Source of the DNA: Palaemon carinicauda
Lineage: Eukaryota; Arthropoda; Malacostraca; Decapoda; Palaemonidae
Direction of reading: 5' to 3'
Length of the DNA stretch: 64,000 nt
Assembly: GCF_036898095.1 (NCBI RefSeq)
Contig: NC_090767.1
Coordinates: 26,640,857-26,704,856 of the forward strand
Both the position numbers and the translations under genes were made by a program. Shown here piece by piece: positions 1-11,670 of the stretch. The notes below the pieces were generated by a model that made no database searches, was not told where the DNA came from, and saw only the letters and a list, made by a program, of their open reading frames with translations. Position 1 is the first letter of the stretch. Every line of letters begins with the position of its first letter.

Positions 1-210
1 TTATTAAGGCTTTTGAGAGGAAACTGAAGACTTTCTTGTTCTCTAAGTGGTTCGATTGTGTAGATTTGACAATATACGAGTATTATGCGGTGTAGAATGC
101 TGAATATTTTGGAATACATATATCAAAATGGCTGTGAAGGTCCTGTAGAGAGTAGGGTTCCCCTGCTGTAAAGGACCAGAAAAAGTAGCCCTTAAAGTAA
201 ACTATACAAG
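1..210 (+). pseudogene. 3' end of a non-LTR retrotransposon (family 1), truncated by the window edge
   Basis: Positions 3-95 read, in one frame to a TAG stop, the typical extreme C-terminus of CR1/L2-group reverse transcriptases (key residues FERKLKTFLFSKWFD). A short 3' UTR follows with the string GTCCTGTAGAGAGTAGGG and an AAAGTAAA-like end. The same tail and UTR recur at 2242-2445, so this is a dispersed family and not a host gene. The upstream part lies outside the window. Confidence 0.75.
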
Positions 211-320
211 AGGCCATTTACAGTCGCCGACACAAACAAGACTTCAAACCAGATTCTGTGGCATAAAAAAAAAAAATCCTTATTTAAAAGAAAACTTCTG
301 TTCCAGAAAAAATCCCGATT

Positions 321-410
321 ATTGCAAGATGAAGAGCATATCCAATATTGCCTACATCACAAAAAAAAAAAAAACATGGTTTAATAAGGGCTTACTTCTG
401 AATTCGGCAC
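321..410 (+). repeat. Left flanking copy of an about 88-bp direct repeat around the 42-bp array
   Basis: This segment (ATTGCAAGATGAAGAGCATA onward, including CCTACATCAC and CATGGTTTAATAAGG) aligns almost end to end with 1185-1272 on the other side of the minisatellite. The left copy has a long A-run where the right copy has CTAGAAAAACAAG. The array thus sits between two diverged copies of one sequence, or grew inside a larger duplicated unit. Confidence 0.7.
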
Positions 411-1175
411 GAAAAAGCCTGAATATAAACAAAACTACTGTCTATGTTTTAGAAAAAAGCCTGACTATAAACAAAACTACTGTCTATGTTTTAGAAAAAA
501 GCCTGATTATAAACAAAACTACTGTCTATGTTTTAGAAAAAAGCCTGATTATAAACAAAACTACTGTCTATGTTTTAGAAAAAAACCTGATTATAAACAA
601 AACTACTGTCTATGTTTTAGAAAAAAGCCTGATTATAAACAAAACTACTGTCTATGTTTTAGAAAAAAGCCTGATTATAAACAAAACTACTGACTATGTT
701 TTAGAAAAAAAGCCTGATTATAAACAAAACTACTGACTATGTTTCAGAAAAAAGCCTGATTATAAACAAAACTACTGTCTATGTTTTAGAAAAAAGCCTG
801 ATTATAAACAAAACTACTGTCTATGTTTTAGAAAAAAGCCTGATTATAAACAAAACTACTGTCTATGTTTTAGAAAAAAGCCTGATTATAAACAAAACTA
901 CTGTCTATGTTTTAGAAAAAAGCCTGATTATAAACAAAACTACTGTCTATGTTTTAGAAAAAAGCCTGATTATAAACAAAACTACTGACTATGTTTTAGA
1001 AAAAAAGCCTGATTATAAACAAAACTACTGATTATGTTTCAGAAAAAAGCCTGATTATAAACAAAACTACTGTCTATGTTTTAGAAAAAAAGCCTGATTA
1101 TAAACAAAAGTACTGTCTATGTTTTAGAAAAAAAGCCTGATTATAAACAAAACTACTGACTATGTTTTAGAAAAA
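411..1175 (+). repeat. 42-bp minisatellite, about 18 copies
   Basis: The unit is AAAAAAGCCTGATTATAAAC followed by AAAACTACTGTCTATGTTTTAG. Copies are highly similar; some have one extra A (43 bp) and a few read GACTATG in place of GTCTATG. Because 42 is a multiple of three, one frame stays open for several units and gives a 14-residue repeat (329-736). That frame closes as soon as a 43-bp unit occurs, so I do not regard it as a gene. Confidence 0.95.
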
Positions 1176-1184
1176 GCCAGGATC

Positions 1185-1272
1185 ATTGGCAGATGAACAG
1201 AACATCCAAGATTACCTACATCACCTAGAAAAACAAGCATGGTTTAAACAAGGACGTACTTTTGAAATCGGT
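1185..1272 (+). repeat. Right flanking copy of the about 88-bp direct repeat
   Basis: Diverged partner of 321-410, beginning ATTGGCAGATGAACAGAACA and ending TTTGAAATCG. It immediately follows the last partial 42-bp unit. Confidence 0.7.
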
Positions 1273-1796
1273 TCTTGAACAGTTATTTGAAAGATTTACA
1301 CTATTGCATGGTATCACAGACTACATTTCACAATTGTGGAACCAATGCTTAAATGAGAACTGATTTGTATCACACAGGTAAATGTGAACTTTAAATTCAC
1401 AAATTAACTAAGTGAACCCTCCCAAATTTGTACGTCTCGTTAAATCACATTTATAATTTGTGTATAATCTCCTATAAATCTTTTAGGGTTAAAACTAAAA
1501 AAAAACACAGGTCCTTTATAACCCCCTTTAGGTAATTCCCAATATTTGTTCTTAGTTATCATAGATAAAACATATTTGCTTACATAGAAAATACCTTTAA
1601 ACTCTTCCATGAAGCCACACACACATTGACAAAAATCAAAACTGGTTAGACAGAACTTGTTATGACCTCGATTGAAGTTTCTTAGTCCACAAAGTATTAA
1701 AGACAATATTGACACTTTATGTAATCATTTCGATAAATAATAATCCCTTTTAAGTTTAAAATATGCACAATACCTTACGATTCTATCAGAACAGGT
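1273..1796. other. AT-rich spacer, nothing recognised
   Basis: No convincing coding signal on either strand. A 91-codon minus-strand open frame (1440-1715) has no recognisable motif. Confidence 0.5.
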
Positions 1797-2445
1797 CGTC
1801 CAAAATATCTAAGAGAATTGCTACATATTGTCCAGGGAACAAATCGTCCTGACACGAGAATAGTTACAGATGGGTTTACAGTCACTCCGGGTCCTAGTTA
1901 CACCGGCCCTCAGTCATTGCGGCCCCCAACACTAGTCACTTCGGCCTACCACCCTAGTCACACCGGCCTACCACCCTAGTCACTCCGGCCTACCACCCTA
2001 GTTACTCGGTCCACTAATTATACTATGTTATCTAGAAAAAATATATAATAACAGGCTCTTTCTTTTATTAAATAATTACACAGTATAGTCATACACATAC
2101 TACTAGTAGTAGTAGTAGTAAATTTCTATCTCAACTATCATAATCGTTATCATTATTAATATTTAGGCTCTAGAGCCTTTAAATATGCAGCCCCGAGACT
2201 ATACAATAAGGTCCCACTAGACATACGAATAATTGAAGATTGAGGCTTTTAAGAGAGCACTGAAGACTTTCTTATTCTGCGAGTGTTTCGATAGTAATGA
2301 TCTATCAGTAAGCGAGCAATACGCATTGTGAAATGTTAAATCCTCCCAAATGAACATTGTTAAACGACCGTGGAGGTCCTGTAGAGAGTAGGGTTCCCCT
2401 GCTGTACAGACCCTGATAAGCAGCCATTAAAAGTAAAATGATATT
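1797..2445 (+). pseudogene. Family-1 LINE 3' end interrupted by about 290 bp of unrelated DNA
   Basis: 1797-1878 reads the pre-tail block of a CR1/L2-type reverse transcriptase (RPKYLRELLHIV... TDGF). The coding match resumes about 290 bp later at about 2172 with RAFKYAAPRLYNKVPLDIR, then after a frameshift with EAFKRALKTFLFCECF to a TGA stop at 2329-2331. The UTR with GTCCTGTAGAGAGTAGGG matches the copy at 96-210. The interruption contains a 22-bp minisatellite and a TAG microsatellite (about 2101-2120). Confidence 0.75.
1881..2013 (+). repeat. 22-bp minisatellite inside the LINE tail
   Basis: The unit is AGTCACACCGGCCTACCACC plus CT. Four units are in strict 22-bp register (AGTCACT at 1934, 1956, 1978 and 2000), with more degenerate units upstream from 1881. 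It is GC-rich in an AT-rich setting. Confidence 0.85.
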
Positions 2446-3809
2446 ACCTCCAGAGACTGCAAGAATCTACTCCTCCTTTAATAATTGAAAATCTAATACA
2501 GGCAAAATAAATCTAATATATTAAGCACTCTTTTTATTGTATTTTATCACCACGAACAGTTTTCACAATCTTAAGAATTTGAAAAAAAATAATCTCCAGT
2601 TTTTCTCCAACATCAAATCAGAATATGTAACTAAAACCCAGTACCGGATTTTCCGATAGAATATTGATTAAACCATATATAAAATGAGACATTCTAATTT
2701 CATCAATGGTTTCAGAAAGGACTTTAGCCCTCGAACCAGGCACTGACAGGCTAGTAAGTTTTTACTCTCCTATGGCAACAACCACGATAAAAGTCGACTA
2801 TGCAATAGTCTTCTAGGGACTCAAAACCACATTGCAACAATGTCGTATTGTTAAGTGATAACAATACTGTTGAGAAATCTCTTTAGATTATTTGGAACAT
2901 ATCATGCACTAAAAAAGCGATTTTCTTAAACGTCAATCAAAAAATACCTTCGCAAATTTAAGTCTTTTCTATGGGAATGGTTGGCAATTCAAATTGCTAG
3001 CATTGACAGCAATAGAAATCCACGAAATCGTCAGAAATGAACCTGAATATTATATATGATCTAACCTTCATTGCCTCCATCGTTCACAAAAGCACTAATT
3101 ATAGAAAACACGTCCGTCCTCTTCCAAGTTAAGGTCTAGAATGACTCTTCCACACGCGAAAAATTCATCCCTAGACGCTCCCTAGAAATTCCCTGAAGCA
3201 GAAGTAATTTCTTAAAAGTATTTAACAAAATTTACTCATAGTTATTTCACATACTGTTACATCTTCTATAACTAATATACCATGCATTTAGATAAATTAA
3301 TTTATGATATTACATACATAAAAGATTTAGCTTTTTAGAATATTCAGAACTTTGGTCCTGGCAGGCAGGCAGACTTCAGTGCAGGACACACATTTATTCA
3401 CGTAGAACATTTTAATGTATAGCATACTTTTGTAAAGACAATATAAAAATTCACAATGATTATACTTCTTATAACAAATAACACTCAAATAAAAGTGTAA
3501 GTCTTGCTAAAACTATCTTAAATATCACAATTAGTATTAATAATCAATAAATAACAGACAAAGCTAATAAAACAATAATAATTCAATAAATATAAGAAAC
3601 CTAAAGCAGCCTCTGAATACTTATAATTTTTCAATTAGAAAACCAGCCCATCGCAGATCGTAATATATATTTACCGTGGTATTATTCAATACTTTATCAC
3701 CCGAATGCTCTTTCTGGTTTCAAACAAAACTGCATGGGCTGTTGTTCCATGAATACTAAAATAATATCATATTTATTGTGCTAGGCACGTTAGATTTAGG
3801 ATTACTGTA
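2446..3809. other. AT-rich intergenic stretch, nothing recognised
   Basis: Stops are dense in all six frames. No tRNA-like fold, inverted terminal repeat or known repeat end was recognised. Confidence 0.5.
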
Positions 3810-3946
3810 CTACTTACTTTTACTTTTAGAGGTTTATTTCTCGCCCTCCATCAAACACTAAAGGTCTGTTCAGGCGGGCCTTGGTGTATGAAAAAATAAT
3901 TCCTTTCCAGTTAATATTCTGCTCTGTATCGTTATCAGTTATTTCG
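3810..3946 (-). other. 3' UTR and short-repeat tail of the minus-strand LINE
   Basis: Read on the minus strand, this follows the ORF2 terminus and contains GGAGGGCGAGAAATAAACC, then a TAAAAGTAAAAGTAAGTAG tail. Short repetitive 3' tails of this kind, in place of poly(A), are usual for CR1/L2-group elements. The exact end and any target-site duplication were not resolved. Confidence 0.6.
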
Positions 3947-6850
3947 CTAGCATTTGTATTCAGGCTTAATAGTTTTCAGGTCACTATTATAACACTTTCT
4001 AAAAAGATAAGTCTTCAGGTTTTTCTTGAAGGCAGCCACATTTGTGCTATTCTTGACATCGAGTGGAAGGTCGTTAAAGAGTCTCGGTGCAGCATAACTG
4101 AACGTTCTTCCTCCTATTGCATGATTCACACTAATTTCGAATAGTCTATGTGGGTCATCTGCATGTCTAACTCTTACAGTGGCGCTGGTAGCTTCAGGGT
4201 AGGGGACCAAGCAATCACGAAGATATTTAGGCTTATCACTTGTAAGTGCTTTATGAGTCAACAGGCAAATTTTAAATTCAATCCTAGCCTTAACAGGTAA
4301 CCAATGTAGATCGATCAGTGCAGGAGTTATTCTCTCCCGAAATTTAATGCCTTTTGTCAGTCAAGCCGCCCGGTTTTGCACATTTTGAAGCTTCCTTAGT
4401 AGTGTATTGGGCAATTTGTAGTACAGAGAATTGCAATAATCAAGCCTTGATATTACATGACTCATCACTAAAATTTTTGTACTGCCCTCTGTTAAATATT
4501 TTCTAATAAATGCTATGTTTCTCAGGTGATAGTTACACACTTTCACTGTGTTCACAATTTGGTCCTTCACTGACAAATTACAGTCTATCAGTACACCCAA
4601 ATTTTTCACAACAGGCACAATCCCAACATCAGCATCACCAATTTTTATACTTTGAATTAACTGGTAATTCTTCAAAGCCACCCTTGTGCCAAAGAACATA
4701 CATTCTGTTTTATCATCATTTAATTTGAGCTTTTTCCTCTGCATCCATGTTTTTATTTCAGTCATTATCTCATCAATTTTCTTCCCTGTATCTTGTGTTG
4801 TTGAAATTGAGAGGTAGAACTGAGTATCATCTGCATATAGTTTAAAACCCACTTTTTGTTTTTTCAAGATGTGTGATAGCTCGATAGTATATATGTTAAA
4901 CAAGATAGGGCCCAGGACACTACCCTGTGGTACACCCTTCATAAGAATTCTCTCATTGGATCGGTTTCCAGAAACTTCTACAATAGTCTTCCTGTTCACT
5001 AAGTAACTTCGCAAAAATTTCAGTGCTTCCTGAGTCACTCCAATAGACCTTAAGTCGTCAAGTAAGTACTCGTGCACAACAGTGTCAAAAGCAGCACTAA
5101 GATCTAACATAATTAAAATTCCACACTTTCCCCCATCAAGAAGACCTATCATATCATTCATTATTGAGCACAAAGTAGTTTCTGTAGAATGATTAGCTCT
5201 GTAGGCCGATTGATTTTCCGGGAATACCTCTAACTCGTCAATATGCGCCCATAATTGCTCACTTATGACTTTTTCAATAAGCTTTGACATGTAGGATAGA
5301 TTTGAAATGGGCCTATATGAATTTAGCTCGTTTACATCACCTTTCCCTTTATAAATTGGTTTGATCAACGCAGTTTTTTCACAGCTAGGAAAACAGGATT
5401 GCGATATACTTAGGTTAATTATGTTCAGGTAAATATTATATACGACTTGTTTGTTTGGAGCTTCACTTATTGAACTGTTTGGAAAGGGTCGTTTCCACAA
5501 TATGTATTCTTCATCTCTCTCATAACCTTTAACAAGTCGCACATATTTATTTCCTTAAATTTTATTAACTTCTTTCCCTCCTTCACTGGCATAGCTGACT
5601 GTCCTTCCAAGTGATTTTGGGGGAAGCCTCTATAGATTTTATAAATTTTTTCACTAAAGAATATAGCAAAACTCTCTGCACAAACATTGTCAGGCAAGAC
5701 ATATTTTTTCTTTAATCCCATCAAATCATCAAGGTTTTTGTGAAAGTCCTTCATGTTATTAGTTTTTTTACATTCGCCGTTGTAGAATTTTCTTTTTGTT
5801 TTTTTCTAACAGGACGTTATAGTCATTTCTGGCCTTATTATATAGATTTCTGGCTTGTAAGGATTTGGCTCTTTTCCATCAACCTTCCATCTTACGTCTG
5901 TGTCTTTTTGCCTTTAATAGTTCACTATTATACCATCTAACATTTTCGCGTACAACTATTTGTTTGTTCTTTAAGGGACACATGGTATCGTACATTTTTC
6001 CAAAATTGTCGTTGTATTTCTTGGTATAGCACTCAACACATTCTATGTCTACCATATGTTCACATTGTGTGTTCACACAAGACATTTGCGCTACACTAGC
6101 TTCAATAAAATTCTCAGCATCAAAATTTTCCCGTTCCCTATATGTGATCCATTTTTTCAATACTCTGGTGCAATTTATATTAACATTAAAGGTGATGAGT
6201 TTATATGTTTTTGAGATCTCAAAGTCTGGTTCCACTTCAAGGTTTTTTATTAGGTCTGAGTCTTTTCCACATATGACCAAGTCGAGTGTATGACCACCTA
6301 CTGACGTTGATACCAAAACACTGTTTATTAAATTAAACATCTCAAATACTTCCTTGAGTTCTTTAGCCTTATTATCATTTTCATCATCTACCCAACAGTT
6401 GAAGTCTCCACCAATTAATGTATTTTTAATATCGTCCACCACACCCACAAGAATACTAAATTCTTCAATGAATTTAGTCATATTACTCGCTGGTGGTCTA
6501 TATAATGATATTATATTCAATACCTTATTGTTTCTTGTCAGTTTTAAACAGATATACTCAAAAGTTTCAAATACTATTTCATTCATGATAGAAACCCTAG
6601 AGAAAGTTTTCGACACAAAGACACCCACTCCTCCAGTTTTGTCCTTTCTTGGTACGTGGTAGAAATCATGAGTACACGGCGTCATCTCCTGAATCTTTGA
6701 GTTATCACTAATATTTCCCTGCAACCAAATTTCCGTTAATAAGCATAAATCTAATTCCATTTCGTTAATAAGATTTCTAATCTTTAAGGTTTTATTCCCC
6801 ACCGATTGAATATTTATCAGACCACACTTAACCAATGGGCTAGACTCCAT
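3947..6850 (-). pseudogene. LINE ORF2: endonuclease-reverse transcriptase, CR1/L2-like, disrupted
   Basis: Order on the minus strand: an apurinic-type endonuclease (6850-5879) with NIQS, LLTEIWL, SLYRPP, GGDFNCW and HTLDLVI; a linker; then reverse transcriptase (about 5490-4364) with SYRPISNLSYMSKLIEKVI, LDLSAAFDT (first catalytic Asp), GVPQGSVLGPILFN and YADDTQF (catalytic Asp pair); and a C-terminal block to 3947. The start ATG at 6850 overlaps the end of ORF1 by 11 nt. Damage: TGA at 5881-5879, a frameshift in an A-run near 5800, a second near 5480 that restores the first frame, and a TGA at 4363-4361 where CGA (Arg) is expected from the surrounding family block. The element is therefore inactive. 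Assignment to the CR1/L2 (Crack/Daphne-like) group rests on motif style only. Confidence 0.9.
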
Positions 6851-8240
6851 GATCGGTTCTATTTTTTATCCTGGTAAGCTCCTCCTTGTATACTTTACAG
6901 TTATCGTCATATGTCTTATGATTCGTATCATTGTATTTCCTCATTGTGTAGTTATGACACTTTAACGTATTTACAGTACAATCCGTGGTTCGATGATCCT
7001 GGCTACACTTGGCACATACCTGAGTCTTGCTACAATTTTCAGCAGTATGACCAAATTCTTGGCATTTATAACACTGAAATACATTGTAGGAATCATAGAT
7101 TTTACAGCATCCTCCAAGCGTGGTATATACTCTATCATCTCTTTTACGGAAGACTTTCCTGATGGTTGGACTACACTTTATAATGACGTGTAATTTACCG
7201 CTTTGTCTTGATTTAAACTTCCTGATCAATTTAAAGTCGTCTTCATTTTCACATATATCATTCAACCATTCATTCTTCTCCATTATACTGGCAATTATAT
7301 CATCTTCATTTTCATCAACATTGCAGACCTTGATCTTCGGTTTAAGTAGATCCTTTTTATCTACTTCTACCTTAATGTCATTCTTGACCTCTTCTAAGTC
7401 ATTTTTAGCCTTTTCTAACCCAGTTTTATCCGCAAAATTAACTACCAAGTGGCCTTGTTTAGAGGTTTTGACCTGTTCGACATTCGTGGTTATCTTCTTC
7501 ATGATAGTTTTCTTGATATCTGAAGCCTTCTTATTTTCCTCCGTAGATTTTATAACCAAAGTGTTTCTTGATTTCAACTTACTTGCATATGTAGTCTTGG
7601 TCACATTCTCTTTTTCGTATTCCATAAGTTTCTCTTTCAGCTCGACAATTTCTTGACGCATATCCATGTATTGAGCAGTTATCATATCCATAAAACCAGA
7701 CATCTGTTGTTGTACATTTACCTTCATCTCTTCTATGATGATGCTTAGTCTCGTCATGTCATCAACACATGCAGACTCAACACATTTTGGACATTTATAA
7801 ATGATGTTCCTGCTTTTTAAAAGAGTACTTGTACCATCCCTTAAGTTAGAGCAAGCTACTTCATCATGGTACCATCTTCGGCATTGATCGCATTGTATCC
7901 CATCATTGACATAGGACTCACAGTGCCCACACATGCCATGTTTGCCTCCGTCATCACATTCTTCATGAGCTGCTGCCATTATACTTTCCTCCCTTCCTAG
8001 GAGTACCGCGTCGATTTCAGTCATAAATAGATTGAGATCATTCACGGGATTACGTCTTCCTTTTCGTTTTCTAAGGAAGGACATATTGAATAATTTTTCA
8101 ATGAACTTTTCAAGTAGCCCCACCCTGTTCTTATTAATATTTTCTACCAAACCAATCATTTCTATGATTTTCCTAAAATAGAACTTTAAATAGCAGCTTT
8201 TAAAATATCTGATGGTTTTCAAAAGACATTTGTATAACAA
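6840..8240 (-). CDS. LINE ORF1: PHD finger, coiled coil and CCHC zinc-knuckle protein
   Basis: Open frame of 466 codons on the minus strand, directly upstream of ORF2. Residues about 104-153 form a PHD-type finger (CGHC... CDQC... WYH... C... CPKC). A charged, heptad-like coiled-coil stretch follows (about 160-215), then a basic region resembling the pre-C2HC domain of gag-like proteins. Near residues 385-440 are two zinc knuckles (CYKCQEFGHTAENC and CAKCSQDHRTTDC). Such proteins bind the element's RNA; the PHD finger could target chromatin (inference). The listed start is the longest. Met53 (8084) or Met88 (7979, just before the finger) are equally plausible, since the first 50 residues look like upstream sequence. 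ORF1 is open although ORF2 is broken. Confidence 0.8.
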   Translation of the reverse strand: MLYKCLLKTIRYFKSCYLKFYFRKIIEMIGLVENINKNRVGLLEKFIEKLFNMSFLRKRKGRRNPVNDLNLFMTEIDAVLLGREESIMAAAHEECDDGGKHGMCGHCESYVNDGIQCDQCRRWYHDEVACSNLRDGTSTLLKSRNIIYKCPKCVESACVDDMTRLSIIIEEMKVNVQQQMSGFMDMITAQYMDMRQEIVELKEKLMEYEKENVTKTTYASKLKSRNTLVIKSTEENKKASDIKKTIMKKITTNVEQVKTSKQGHLVVNFADKTGLEKAKNDLEEVKNDIKVEVDKKDLLKPKIKVCNVDENEDDIIASIMEKNEWLNDICENEDDFKLIRKFKSRQSGKLHVIIKCSPTIRKVFRKRDDRVYTTLGGCCKIYDSYNVFQCYKCQEFGHTAENCSKTQVCAKCSQDHRTTDCTVNTLKCHNYTMRKYNDTNHKTYDDNCKVYKEELTRIKNRTDHGV

Positions 8241-9875
8241 GCAATCACCGTTTAATAGATAAACAAGCCCAAATGGTCCTTATTCATATTAACATTAGTA
8301 TACGCTTTCAAATAATAGAAAATGTGTTCTAATTTTTCAATCAGAGAAAACAGTTTTAAAGGGGTAACTAAATTAAATTGTCATTTCCGTAAACAGCAAT
8401 TGTCAACATCGGAAACTCTTATAAACTACAGACTGAAAATATAACCTTAAACACACACACACACACCTTTCATTAAAACTTAACGGAAAATAAAAAGAAT
8501 AATTTAACTAAATATTCATGAATAAATTGTAAAAAAAAAAACCACGATGAGATTGTCGCCATTGATAAGTTTTATTGATTTGTCTTATAGAAATTAAACA
8601 ATGAGATTTTGTCACAGTTGATTTTATGATACTCAACAGAATAGATTGATATCCCTTGAATTGAAAAAAGGTATGTTCCCAAAACCACAGTTGATTACAA
8701 CGAAAAAAAAAAAATTTTCAGTGAAATATAAAGGTTTGCAAATAATAATATAAATTTGGGTAGGCCTACTCACTCATTGTATAATTAAGTTACTCATTAT
8801 TTCATAGCCAGCTGAGATAGATGAACGCATGATATTGTGTATCAGCTGTAGCCTACAGCAGTCATTATTGATAAGTTTCCTGAGATACTCTTACAGATAT
8901 TTATGTACTTACCATATGACAAGATTAGAAATCTGGGATATTCTTAAAATTTCTCACAATTTATATAGATTTATGCCTTCATTCCCAATTAGGCCAATGT
9001 TGGTTATCCATTTCAAGTTGGAAATTCTTCTCATCCAGAGAAGTGACATTATCATTGTTATGGTAACCCTTAATACTATAGAAATAAACTTTTATTCTTT
9101 CCTTCAGAAATTCAACTAGAGTTCTTTTAAGCAGCCAAGATACTCAATTATGATAATCTATTTCTATCTTCATAACCCTACTGCTAAAAAAATATGATAA
9201 ACTGATTTGACCTTACCTATAAGTTACTTATTATATTTAGACCTTATATTTCTAATCATGATATAAAATACTGTATATACAAAGACAAAAAACAATTCAA
9301 ACTGATTTGTACATAATATAATCACTCTAGATCATGAACATCATCTTTCCCTATCCTACATGGATTCTAACAGCTCATCTGAATGTTAACCTGAACCCTT
9401 CTCCACCTCTCTCTTATAGGTAGCCTATATACATATAGACATTAAGGAGTTGACAGCTACCTCACGCATCACAACAGAGGCTTTGGAATCTCTATAAACA
9501 CTAGAAACTTGCTTACAGGTTTCGAAATACCGAGACATGGGAATCACATGGTGACACATGACGCAAGAACGGAATAGTGCCATTGGTGCCCCACAAAGCA
9601 CATTCATGTGTAATAGCTTACCATTTCGCGAGATCAACCCCTAGTGAAATGAGTTCAACTCCTCTGGGGTTGACAGAGCTTTTTTGTGGCTTGTTAGAGT
9701 CTTGGCCAATAAAAAGCAGTGTTGCTTCTTGGTGATACTTGGTTGTACAAAGGGGGTTCATTAAGAATTTCCCCTAACCCACTGTATATTAGTGTATAGG
9801 TCATATGATAATTTGCAGATCTGAACTAACATTGCTTCGTTTTTTATAGGTGTTAGACTGAAGTAAGGCGCGACT
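8241..9875. other. AT-rich intergenic stretch, nothing recognised
   Basis: Probably includes the LINE 5' UTR at its left end. Contains a short (CA)n run near 8451-8467 and A-runs near 8530 and 8704. The small open frames (for example 8829-9119, 9425-9637 minus) show no motif I recognise. Confidence 0.5.
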
Positions 9876-10859
9876 ATGGACCCAATCGAGTACCAAGCAG
9901 TGATCAGGTTTCTATATTTGAAAGATCGCACCCAGAAACAGACCTTCAATGAAATGAAACAAACTTATGCTGCCCCATCACAGACCTTCAATGAAATGAA
10001 ACAAACTTATGCTGCCCCATCAAATCATGTTGTAAAACACTGACATCGCCAGTTCAAGGGCGGCCGAACATTTGTCAAAACAGCACCCGTTCCTGGACAC
10101 CCTAATTTTCCATTGATGAAGAGACCATCCATCAATTAGAGGCTGCCATTTTGGAAGACTGGCATAAAACTGTTCGTCAGTTAACCCGAATTGTATAGAT
10201 AAGTGTAGGTTCTGTGGGAAAAATCATTCAGGATCATTTGCACATGCATAAGATGTCTACACACTGGATTCCAAGGCTCCTCACTCCTTTTCAGAAGCAG
10301 GAACGGGTGGATTGCTCAAAGGCTCTTTTGGACATGCGTCAACAAAACCAGGAAGCCTTTTTTGACAGACTTATCACACGGAATGAAACATGGGCCCACC
10401 ACTATGATCCTGAGGCTAAAGCCCAGTCTATGCAGTGGAAGCACTTTTGTCTTCTTTAGGGGTGGTGAGGCAGAGTGTAACCCTCTGCAGGAGAGGTCAT
10501 GCTAACCACTTTTTGGGACCAGCACGGAGTACTGATGATGGATTTCCTGGCCAAGTGTATCACAATTACTGGGACTTCCTGTGCTTCACTACTGCATAAA
10601 TTGCGAGAATCCAACAAACTCAAAAGGTGTGGCATACTGACCACAGGAGTCAAACTTCTGCAAGACAATGTTCCAGTCCACAACGCGCATATCGCCCAGA
10701 GAGAAGAGCACGTTTTCCAGATGGTGAGACACTGACTTCTAAGGTAAAGTCATGCTTTGAGGCTCAACCCACTGACTTTTACAAACAAGGTCCTCACAGT
10801 TGCATAAAAAATGGGAAAAATGCATAAACCTAGATGGTGCCTATGAAGAGAAAGATTAA
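9876..10859 (+). pseudogene. Mariner-family transposase relic
   Basis: Broken translation resembles mariner transposases: an N-terminal helix-turn-helix block from the ATG at 9876 (MDPIEYQAVIRFLYLK), KTVRQLTR, HWIPRLLTPFQK, then NETWAHHYDPE, FWDQHGV, and LLQDNVPVHNAH, and a C-terminus ending CINLDGAYEEKD at 10857. The first catalytic position is NETW where DETW is usual, the second Asp (QDN) is kept, and the block normally holding the third Asp (HPPYSPDLAPSD-type) is missing. A 42-bp segment beginning CAGACCTTCAATGAAATG is duplicated in tandem at 9940-10023. Several stops and frameshifts are present. Terminal inverted repeats were not found. Confidence 0.85.
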
Positions 10860-11670
10860 TAACTGTTCTAGGTTTTGTCTGTCTATGTCTGTTGTAAGTG
10901 GGTCAGAGGAAATCTTTAATGAATGCCCCTCATACCTAAGAGTAAGGCTGTTCTTGGATGTACAGAAATACTGGTAATCAATAGCCTTCTGCTGTCAATC
11001 CTGGCAAGAAACCAGGCTTTTGCCTTGTGCTGCTAAACTGGGAGCTGCAGCATGTTAAGGACAGCCCAACATTGAGGAGACTTAGCTATTGGTATGGCAG
11101 CACTTTTGGGAGGTTGGGGACAGAAAAGATGGAAAGTTATCTGGGACTAAGCAGATGGGGCATCAGATGGGTAAATATCAGCCACCTCCCTTTTTTATAC
11201 TAAGTGTTCAAAAAACAAGAAAAGAAGTAATTAGTAAAGATCTCTGCATAGATAAATATTAGACAATAGCATAAACTAAAAATAAGTGAGAAAAGGAAGT
11301 TAAAGCATACATGTTCAAAGAGCCAGATAAACAAATGGTGCTTCAAATTCAAAGTAGGTTGCTCTGCAAACCTGTACCGTAGGAATGTATGCCTGTTCTG
11401 CCAGCAGGAACAGGAAACAGAAAAAATTAAAACCATGAACTAAGAAAACAAATAAGAGATTATGTCCAAGTTCCAACAGTTGGAAATAGGAAACAAAATC
11501 ATAGATGTAGTAGAAAATGGGATCAGTATCCAAGAGATACAAGATAAGGTAAAATCAAGGACAGAGAACTTAATGAGGATATGATGATCAACAAAACAGA
11601 GTTCATGAAACCCACTGGAGGAAGGGTAGCAAAGGGCAAGCAGAAACAACAGCCTAGAAATGTAACTGCT
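10860..11670. other. Spacer, possibly decayed LINE 5' sequence
   Basis: No firm match. The right part (about 11290-11560) reads plus-strand glutamate/lysine-rich fragments that could be the coiled-coil start of the LINE ORF1 that follows. This is a weak inference. Confidence 0.35.

Noticed and set aside
400..414. GAATTCGGCACGA, resembling a cDNA-library EcoRI adapter
   Set aside because: The aligned flank copy at 1264-1276 reads TTGAAATCGGTTCTTGA, so the string arises by divergence of a natural repeat. There is no vector sequence around it.
329..736. 135-codon frame over the 42-bp repeat
   Set aside because: Follows from a unit length divisible by three; later 43-bp units destroy the frame and no protein family is visible.
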